A stretch of DNA of 25,706 nt, from assembly GCF_025602895.1 (NCBI RefSeq), contig NW_026516533.1, positions 1-25,706 on the forward strand. The letters run 5' to 3'. Below, in pieces: positions 10,519-25,706 of the stretch; position 1 is the first letter of the stretch; every line of letters starts with the position of its first letter. The position numbers were made by a program, and so were the translations under genes. This DNA comes from Polychytrium aggregatum (taxonomy: Eukaryota > Chytridiomycota > Chytridiomycetes > Polychytriales). Under the pieces are notes generated by a model. It did no database searches, was not told the DNA's origin, and was given only the letters and a program-made list of their open reading frames with translations.

Positions 10519-10616
10519 TCTGTTTTATTTCTTGTGGCTTTGCTTGACGCAAGCACAGCACATACTACATGTTCATGGAAACGGCTATATTGTCCCGTTT
10601 TTTTCTGAATAAAGTG
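10519..10616 (+). ncRNA. Candidate omega RNA scaffold region at the Fanzor 3' end
   Basis: In TnpB and Fanzor elements the guide RNA comes from the 3' end of the gene and the right transposon end, with the guide lying just outside that end. Here only 98 bp separate the Fanzor stop codon from the right boundary. It includes a hairpin TGCTTG-ACG-CAAGCA (10541-10555) and an AATAAA (10608-10613) inside the right terminal repeat that could act as a polyadenylation signal. The same 3' tail is the only Fanzor part kept in the derivative at 10702-11015. That it is transcribed as a guide RNA is inference. Confidence 0.35.
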
Positions 10617-10618
10617 TA
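10591..10618 (+). repeat. Right terminal inverted repeat of the Tc1-Fanzor element
   Basis: It starts TGTCCCG, passes through a T7 run and ends AAAGTG followed by TA. Its reverse complement matches the left end (7234-7261) at 22 of 28 positions, and is almost identical to the left terminus of the neighbouring derivative (10700-10726) apart from one missing A and two substitutions. Confidence 0.85.
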
Positions 10619-10699
10619 CGATGGATTGCTGCACACCAACCTCGATTTCATTTTGACCGCTCTTGCGCAGTGGCCAGACTGGTGATCGAGTAGCCACGG
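10619..10699. other. 81-bp spacer between two transposon copies
   Basis: Host or unrelated sequence lies between the right terminus of the composite element and the left terminus of the inverted derivative. The two facing termini form an inverted repeat around it. By analogy with TnpB, its first bases would have been the guide-specifying sequence of the Fanzor copy. Confidence 0.5.
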
Positions 10700-10701
10700 T
10701 A

Positions 10702-11015
10702 TACTTTATTCAGAAATAACGGGACACCACACCCGCTTTCATCAAGATGTAGTCTGTGATGAGCTCGCGTCAAACAAAGCCATGAGAAATAGAACAGATC
10801 ACTATGACAGCCTCCAAGTGAAGGCTACCGGTCGCTCTCCGTCTTCACAATCGACCTACACACTGGTATCGGAGCGCCAGCGGTGAATGGTGCTCTTGGA
10901 CACACTGAATGACGGTGTAGCACCGCAACGCAGAATGGTCATAGCCAGCGTGGGTAACAAAATATTCGGCCCATGACCAAATCACCAGGGTGACCCGATT
11001 GACTGTTAACAATGC
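10702..11015 (-). mobile_element. Deletion derivative of the Tc1-Fanzor element, inverted
   Basis: A 314-bp element is flanked by TA at 10700-10701 and at 11016-11017. Read on the minus strand it has a diverged terminus, then transposase 5' sequence (about 10868-10990, encoding a readable helix-turn-helix part SVSKSTIHRWRS), then a direct join near 10865-10868 to the Fanzor 3' tail (about 10762-10865, matching 10446-10556 of the full copy), then a well-kept terminus ending AGAAATAACGGGACA when read on the plus strand. The order matches the full element exactly, with the middle of both genes deleted. It encodes no protein and would be non-autonomous. Confidence 0.85.
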
Positions 11016-11017
11016 TA

Positions 11018-11342
11018 GTGCAGTGAAGGATTCGGATGGGAGGGTCGACGCAGCGTCTGTGTTCCGTCGTCGAAACCCGATATCTATGGGGGAGGGGCCG
11101 TGAGAGTGCAGGGAGAGGGTCTTTGATTCACTTGATATTGTGTGTCGTCAGAACAATGATCCGCTCGTTTAGAACAATACCGTGGCTGTCGGCCCTTCCG
11201 GCAATCGAGAATAGCCGCAGCCAGACCAAGCGGAGCGTGACCCATAGCAGCAACAGGCGACGAAGGGGCGATGTTCTCTGCATTTCAAAGGCAGTTGGCT
11301 CTGGACGAAGGGGCTCACGATATCCCTTTCACTCCACCCACA
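11018..11342. other. Upstream region of the adenylate kinase gene
   Basis: 325 bp between the derivative transposon and the adenylate kinase start codon. It should contain that gene's promoter and 5' UTR. No clear TATA box or coding domain was recognised. The derivative transposon therefore sits close to the promoter. Confidence 0.5.
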
Positions 11343-19221
<7,879 letters not shown>

Positions 19222-20097
19222 AGAGATGCAGAGACATGCTATCCTTGGATCCCTTGTACCGCACCCAACGACCCATGACGAACATGGCTACGACGACCGA
19301 GTCCGACAGAGACGGGGCAAATCGGCACGAGTCTCCATCGATGAATTACAGTTGCAGTATTTGGTTTGTCTCGTTTCCTGTCGGTGCTGTGCTCCTATCG
19401 CAAGTATACATGCACCAGCCGAGCTGAGTCAGCATGCCCTCGAGTCTTTGTGTCACTTTTTCTTGTGGACGCAAATACCCATGCGCCGGGACCAAACAGT
19501 GTGTCCAAGAGACAGGCTTTGCCGTTTCTTTTGGGAATAATGCATTGAAGCAAGCGATGCGAAGCGGTGCAGCGTGTCGAAGTAACCATGGGACACACCG
19601 TCTCATTCGGACAAATACGGTGCACTCGCATCATATCGCACACCCGGTCAAGCGGGTCAACTCATTTTCGTGTGCGGGGGAGATGCATGGAGTGAGTGGA
19701 CTCGACGGAGATCAGCAAGCTGCTGCAGATGCAGTCACTGCAAGCCAAAGCACGAAGACATATCTAGTATGACGAAGAAAGACGTAGGGCAAAGAGAAAA
19801 ATCGCCGGAGGACCCCGGCGAGCGGATTTCATGGAGTTTGGGTGCCATCTGATCCACACAACCCACAAGTCATTATGGGGTCGCTGTCGGTCCACAGCCA
19901 GCTCCACTCGCGCCGAGCTGGCTGTGGCGCAGTGCAGGATGACCCTCACATGACCAAGGCCGCCCAGCCACACCTCGCCGCCCAGCCCAAAACGCCCGCG
20001 TCGACTTTGGTCGTCAGCACCAGCACCAGCACCAGCACCAGCACCAGCACCAGCACCAGCACCAGCACACGGCCCTGACGTTCCCTGAGCCCACGCC
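19222..20097. other. Intergenic region between the kinase and Rab-GAP genes
   Basis: 876 bp without a recognisable gene. It should hold the 3' UTR of the adenylate kinase and the promoter and 5' UTR of the Rab-GAP gene. The only clear structure is the hexamer repeat at 20015-20068. Confidence 0.5.
20015..20068 (+). repeat. Hexamer repeat (CAGCAC), 9 copies
   Basis: Nine perfect copies end 29 bp before the Rab-GAP start codon, so they probably lie in its 5' UTR or core promoter. Confidence 0.95.
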
Positions 20098-23000
20098 ATG
20101 TTCATAAAGCCACTGGACCTGGCAGCGGTTGCGGACACAAATGTGTGGCAGGCCCATGCAGGCAATCAGCACTTTGCGCTGCAGTCTCGGAAGCAAACCC
20201 CGGCCCTCAAGTCGCTCTTCAGCTTCGCCAATATCGTTCCTCTGATCCCCGTGGCATCATCGCCTGACGCGGCCCTCAAGCGTCAGGTCGCCGATGCAGA
20301 GTTTCGGATCATTCTACGATGTGCAAACAAAAAAGAATACGTCGTTGCGGTTGATGCCACTTTTGAGAAAATTCATATGGACTGGAATTGGATCGAGAGC
20401 CATCTCTTCCTCAAGGTCTGTTAGCCAGCGCACTCGTGCATGATGCTGAGTCGCATCGTTTCTGAATGGGATCTTATCCAACACGCCGAGAATGCCGCCC
20501 AAGACTGATCTCTCTGTCCAAACGGATTGGGCGCCTTGGCTGCTGCTCGGCCTGAAGCTTGCAGAGCTGGAGGCGGCCGATAGCGCTCCGACGCCCGAGC
20601 ATGTCGATAGCATTATCCTGGCGCAGTTCATCGAGCTGCACGAAGAATATCATGGTAGCCGTTGCGACACCCTGCTTCATTTGGCCATTCATTTGCGCCC
20701 CCTGTCTTACATCACTGTCCATGGTTGCCGGCGAGTCTCCCACCCCAGATCGTAACACACTAAGACGTACGGCAGAGCGGACTGACACGGCAACTCCCCA
20801 TGTCCACCAGACCCCAAATCGGCCAGCGAGCAAGCTAAATTGCTTGATCTCAAGTACAAGATGAAGATAAACCGACGAATATTCCCAAGCCTTGAAGACG
20901 AAGTGTGTTGCAAGGTCGCTCTCGATTTTAAACGCTTGCAAAGCCGAGTTGGGTTGACCGACCCGCTGCTGACCGGCTTGCCATGCTCTGACCAGAGCCT
21001 GTCCTCAGGACACGTTCTTGTATCCAATGTCTGCCGGGTTGCAAAAACGAAACTGTGTGAGACCAAAGCCAGGAAAGAACTTGCCACCAAGGACTCTATC
21101 TGACTCGAACCCCCCTCTTGACCCATGCAGGCTACAATGCATCTTTTTATCCGAAGAGGGCGCTCCGATTCGAGGGCAGTTCCTGATCACGCGGACTACA
21201 CTACGCTTTTTTACGAGTCTGATGCCGTCGATCGGCCTACGTCTCAAACTGCCTTATCAGTTGCCTTCAAGGATATCTTGAGCCTTCAGATTGTCAGTGC
21301 CAAGCGCGAGATGCTCTCAGACCCGCTCCAAATCAGCATCACGGACAGAAAGGTACGAGGATTCAGAGATTAGATTCTTAAAGACCAAGCGAATCCTCTA
21401 TTGCAGCCGTACCGCATTGCTGGGGGTGAGCTATAAAGATCACTCGATCGTGATGCAACAAGTTGATCTATAGTTGCTTGGTGCACACGGACACAACCCA
21501 ATAACCATGGATCACGAGCTCAAGAGCGACCCCTCGATGGTACATCCAATTTTAAAACGCGCGGTCGACCACCATACATTCGTACTTGGCACCAATTGGG
21601 CTCTCCTGACTCTGTCCGCACCTGGCATGACTCAAGTACAAACTTCTCATCCAATCTCTATCGAAGGGAGATATTTCGGGCGCTGACCAATTTGACCAAC
21701 GCCGCAATGCATCGACTCATCAAAGGCGCCGAAAACTCGGGCCTGTCACTGGCCGATATGTATGCCAAAGCGAGCACCAACATGACTGGGAGACCTATCA
21801 AACAATTCCATGAATCGAGGGGGCGGCCTCTTTGCCATGGGGAAGCTCCGGGAGGAGATATCTTCTCTCAAGGGTGCAAGTCTCAATCCGTCGCGGTCCT
21901 GGGACGAAGAGGACTTGCCGATACCCGTCTCTCTGAAGGCCAAAACCCCGAGGCCGTCCATGCCCAGCGAGAAGCGGAGTGACCCTATTCTGCGCCGCTT
22001 TTGAACCACTCCGAAATCGTCACCAAGACTATTAATAGTGTTGGCGATCTGGGACATGCAGACCAAAGGAATTGAGTTTCGCAATCTCTTCCGCCTTCCT
22101 GCTGCAGAGACGACAATATCGATCGAGGAGTCACTGCTATTTCTGGCACAAGAGCACGTCAACTTCGCACGCGGGTACCCTCTATCTTACTGAGCGCTTC
22201 CTGTGTTTGTTTCTCTGTCGATCTCGAATCCATCCAACGTGGCCCAAATCGGCCTTAATGCCCTCTCCAAGGTTACGCTGGCGACCGTGACCGAACATAC
22301 ACGTCGTTACTGTTCGACTCGCCACAGGACCCCCATTCTTGTCTTTTCCGTTCCGTACTCCCACATTACGTCCGTCAAGAAACAACAGCCCACGGCCTTG
22401 ACCCAAGTCGTCAATCTGACGTCGTTCTCCATGTCGGGCTACCTTGTGATTTCGTCGCGTAGCAAAGCAGTTACTGGCTTTCGTTCAGCGCCGTTCCGGG
22501 GAAGGCCCGCGACAAATCTCGGACGAAATCTTGCAACGGATGAAGTCCGTTGGACTGGACATTCGACGACGACTTGGTTGTGTGAGGTAGGAACGGCTCC
22601 AACACCGAGGCGATCGGGTTGGGGCTAGCCACAAATCCCAAGGGAGTCTACGATGCTGGCTCCAAAAAGAGCTCCAGCACAAGCATGGAGGAGTTCATGT
22701 CCCTCGATCGAAGTCCTCAAGACCGAGGAGACTTTTGCGGCAAACATGGGAATTGAGGAAAAGGTTATTCCAATTGTAGAAAATGGGTTTGAAGTTGCTC
22801 TTTGAGGACAGAGATGCCGCCAAAACGGACGACTCAAGCCTGGAAAAAACAAAAGCAGTGGGGAACCTATCTGGATATGAATGGCCGAGATATTTGCATG
22901 GTTAAAGATTTTCGAGCCATTCGTGAGCTCATTATCAAAAACTGGCGGCTTGCCTGATTCCTGCGAGGAGACTTTTGGTAGGTGCATCTGCGCGCAGATC

Positions 23001-25548
23001 TCCTTGCTGCCCACCATTACGCAAGCCATAACTGACCTGAAATGGTATGCTTTTGCAGGATGATATGCTCAGGAGCCTGGTATTCGCGACCAAAGCCAGG
23101 CTACTATCGCAATATGCTCCGCAGCAATACGGGCCGTGTGTCGTTCTATATCGAGGAAATAGAGAAGGATGTTCGAAGGTGACTCTGCCGCCTCGCGCCC
23201 TACACGCAATCGCACAGCCACAACCGCGCAACCGCACAACCGCACATACACACCGACAGTTGCTTTCCTCATAACGCGACACCCATCGATCTGCTAACGT
23301 TCACATCAACGATCGGCCCTTGGCTTCCGTCGTGACAGGAGTCTCCCAGAACACCTGCTTATCAGTCCAATATCGCATAGACGCTTTGCGGAGGATTCTG
23401 ACGACGCGTATTCGTGGCGCAACCCCGCTGTGGGATATGCGCAGGCACTTAACATCATCACGGCGGTGCTACTCCTGCATTTAAAGGAGGAAGATGCTTT
23501 TGGATGCTGTGTACGTATCGGACTTTTAGATCGGAGGTATCCTGTCGGACGACAGTATGAGAGAACGCATCGGAGCTTTTGTGCTTGTCCTCGATCTGAT
23601 CGGAGTGGGTCAGCGCGCTTCGCATACTGATATGTAGAGCCACACACTTATCGGTGCACGACCTATGCTATGCAAAGGCACAATCGTCGAAAGTCTGCTC
23701 CCCGACCACTACTCAAAAACACTCGTTGGTCTGTTGTTGACCAAGAGGTTTTCACGTGGCTCGTGGAGCAGCATCTGCCTGCCGTCTCGGCACAAATTGG
23801 GCAACTGTATATGGATCTGTCAACGATATCGGTTCCTTGGTTTGTGTGTCTGTTCTCAACTCGGTTTCGCTACGAATGGCTCCTACTTTCCTGGATGCCT
23901 TTTTTGTGGATGGCCCAAAGTTTTTATTCTGGACGGCGCTCGCGATTCTCAAGCATAACGAAAAGAGAGCTCATCCAGAGTGGAAGAGACGACGACATCT
24001 TCATTGGCGCCATTCGTGGATTTTTCCAGAGGCTCTCTGGACCGGACTCCTCCCCTGGCGACACCAAGGCAAGCGGCTACCCGCTACTTGCTCAGATCTT
24101 GTCGCTGGCCTATGGCACCTTTGGTCCACTCATATCGACGGAGACAATCGAGGCCCTGCGAGCCAGATTCCGTCTCAAGGTTGTTCACCAAATGGAGGAG
24201 ACCTCTCGCAAAAGCCAGGTTCGCAACCTGTGTGAGCAGGTGTCTCTCAAGTTCGACGAAGTCGCCATGATCTATGATGAGGTCCGTCGATTGGAATACA
24301 AGCACGAGGAAAACCTCAATGACGGGCACTCGGAGGTGCTTGAACGGTCCCGAAGCCTGGAAAGCGAGATGCGCTCAGGCCTTATCCAGGCCGGTGGCTG
24401 GGGCATCCTCACGAATGCGCTGTCACCCTCGACCGACACATCAGACAATGGGGCTTTGGCTCGAAGGCGCTCACGCTCGTGGACTTCCGATCCATCTTCC
24501 GACTGGTGTCGCCTTGGCGATCGGGCGTGGCCATCGGCGACAGGGGCAAAGACGAGAAGCAAGTCGGTCTGGCCATATGCCTGATGGATCGCATTTTTCA
24601 CTATTGCTCGATCCACCACAGCTTCCAGGGCAGTGACGACAAAAACGCCGGACTCAAGGTACCGCTCGTGGATCCAAGCAAAAAGTCCATGGCCTTCATT
24701 GTCGATCTTGCAACGGTGGTGCACGTCCTCGATATTATTACAAAGCAACCACTTCATGCACGGCTTCGGTTCTTGTTTGATCTGCATGACGTGGACGGCG
24801 ATTCGTTTCTGAGCGAACTGGAGCTCAAGGCCGTCATGGACAGTCTCCTGGAGATGTTTGACCAAAGTCGCCAAGAGCCAGTCCGCAGCAATGCTCCTGT
24901 GTCGCCGGTGTCGCGCGGTGACGAAGCTTACCTCGGCGGCCGTGAGCTCGTTTCTCAATACCGCGCTCAAAATTGGCGGAGGCAAGAGCCAGAGCGAATC
25001 GACAGGAAGCAGCCTGCTCATGCCCTTGCACCAGCTCAAGAAAGATGGAAAAATCAAGCAGTTACTATGGCGCGCCCAGCATCGACTCATCGGTGCTCTC
25101 TCTAGACCCGTCGAGCCGAGCCGAGGTAGTAGCTTCATTGCGTAGTGTCGGTCCCGGACAGTCCTCCCTCTCAGGGCTCCGACCTGAGGCGACCGGCCCT
25201 TCTCGAACCATGGCTGAAGACTTGCGGGCAAAGCAGCAAACCGCGTCGCCTGTGCTCTCCCTGCCAAAGAGCAGCGGACGAGCCCGATCGGCATCGACAT
25301 CTTCATCACACCTCTCCCGAACATCGACTGAAAAAAACACCCCGATGTCGGTCCGGACAGCCAGTAATTCCAAGAACGGCAACCACGTCGATGACAGCGC
25401 AGCCTTCAGGCTGTCATTCAACGAATTTCTGTTAGCGATTCTCTCTCAGAGCGTATTTGTCGAGTTTTTTGAGCGGATTTGGACGCTGGTGCGAGGACCC
25501 GACGGTTCCATGAAACTGAGCTGGAAGAGTGCAACCTTCGCGAAGTGA
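20098..25548 (+). CDS. GRAM/TBC/EF-hand Rab-GAP (TBC1D8/9-Gyp2 type), frame broken many times
   Basis: TBC proteins stimulate GTP hydrolysis by Rab GTPases. Well-supported early exons are 20098-20415, 20504-20654, 20811-20904 and 21131-21352. Family features in order: an N-terminal W-x-W-I-E segment; a first GRAM domain (SLEDEV, GQFLITRTTLRFF, then FKDILSLQ); a second (FRNLFRLP, GTLYLTERFL, then VPYSHITSVKK and ISDEILQRMKSV); a TBC domain with arginine-finger IEKDVR (23159-23176), glutamine-finger YAQ (23436-23444), AVGYAQALNIITAVLLLH and DQEVFTWLVEQHLP; an EF-hand loop DVDGDSFLSELE (24788-24823); and a serine-rich tail ending FNEFLLAILSQSVFVEFFERI before the final stop. Conserved segments fall in all three frames, so at least a dozen small indels break the gene, mostly in short homopolymers. 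It is either a very recent pseudogene or an error-rich stretch of assembly. Identity is secure; coding integrity is not. Confidence 0.85.
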
Positions 25549-25652
25549 AGTTGCAAACACCGTGTCGACCGACCACAGGCAACAACTCTGCTACAAACCA
25601 CCCTCCCGAATACATGGCCAGGCTGTATATGATGACCAGTCATCTTTCGTGA
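25549..25652. other. Downstream region of the Rab-GAP gene
   Basis: Short region after the Rab-GAP stop codon, expected to contain its 3' UTR. Nothing else was recognised before the transposon-like terminus. Confidence 0.4.
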
Positions 25653-25706
25653 TACAATCAGTCCAGAAAAAAAAATGAGACAGTGTCCGTTTTCTTTGGA
25701 ATCAGA
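25653..25706 (+). mobile_element. Possible left end of another Tc1/mariner element
   Basis: From the TA at 25653 the sequence resembles the terminal repeat at 10700-10726: TACA, then TCCAG, a run of nine A, and GAGACA. An inverted partial copy, TGTCCGTTTTCTTTGGA, follows directly. The window ends before any gene, so only the terminus can be judged. Confidence 0.4.

Larger units (their letters stand above)
7234..10618 (+). mobile_element. Composite Tc1/mariner-type transposon carrying a Fanzor nuclease
   Basis: The element is bounded by TA at 7234-7235 and TA at 10617-10618, the expected Tc1/mariner target duplication. The 28 bp starting at the left TA and the reverse complement of the 28 bp ending at the right TA align without gaps at 22 of 28 positions. 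Both share an A-run followed by CGGGACA. Inside, on the plus strand, are a truncated DD34E transposase (7262-7882) and a Fanzor gene (8153-10518). Fanzor genes are known passengers of eukaryotic transposons including Mariner-type elements. Because the transposase has lost its C-terminus, this copy probably cannot move itself. An inverted deletion derivative of the same element lies at 10702-11015. Confidence 0.85.

Noticed and set aside
20015..20068. A glutamine- or serine/threonine-repeat protein in the CAGCAC tract
   Set aside because: The repeat lies upstream of the Rab-GAP start codon and no supported exon includes it.
20416..25548. Explaining all Rab-GAP frame jumps by very short introns
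   Set aside because: Many jumps occur within a few bases inside conserved motifs, with no GT...AG pair of plausible length, so they are indels.

Overview
The window looks like nuclear DNA of an early-diverging, probably zoosporic (chytrid-like) fungus. The host genes are rich in short GT-AG introns (about 70-350 bp). The chaperonin reads most like yeast CCT1, a carrier-family gene resembles the fungal Ugo1 type, and a very long multi-domain adenylate kinase with an RIIa/Dpy-30-like N-terminus is typical of organisms with a flagellum. The taxon is an inference; no rRNA or other marker is present.

Layout. 1-1105: no confident gene, but 115-300 is a decayed copy of the 3' end of a Fanzor gene. 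1106-4069 (minus): a complete ten-exon CCT1 (TCP-1 alpha), sharing a 521-bp divergent promoter with 4591-6813 (plus), a four-exon mitochondrial-carrier-family protein of Ugo1 type. 7234-10618: a composite transposon bounded by 28-bp inverted termini beginning with TA. It holds a truncated DD34E (Tc1/mariner, IS630 type) transposase and a nearly full-length Fanzor, the eukaryotic relative of the RNA-guided TnpB nuclease. 10702-11015: an internally deleted, inverted derivative of the same composite element. 11343-19221 (plus): a 30-exon gene for a 1302-residue protein with six tandem adenylate kinase domains. 20098-25548 (plus): a Rab-GAP of the TBC1D8/9-Gyp2 type (two GRAM domains, TBC, EF-hand) whose reading frame is broken many times by small indels. 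The last ~50 bp look like the start of another Tc1/mariner element.

The most interesting system is the Tc1/mariner-Fanzor composite. A full element, a deletion derivative and an older remnant of its Fanzor 3' end lie in one window. The derivative joins the transposase 5' end to the Fanzor 3' end between the same termini, which argues that the two genes moved as one unit. The second is the six-domain adenylate kinase: four central domains share an exon-length fingerprint (164-67-47-192), and two carry a nearly identical 105-bp tract that suggests gene conversion.

All exon boundaries were deduced by eye from splice sites, reading-frame continuity and family conservation. The CCT1 and adenylate kinase exon sums are exact multiples of three (1653 and 3909 nt), which supports those models strongly.
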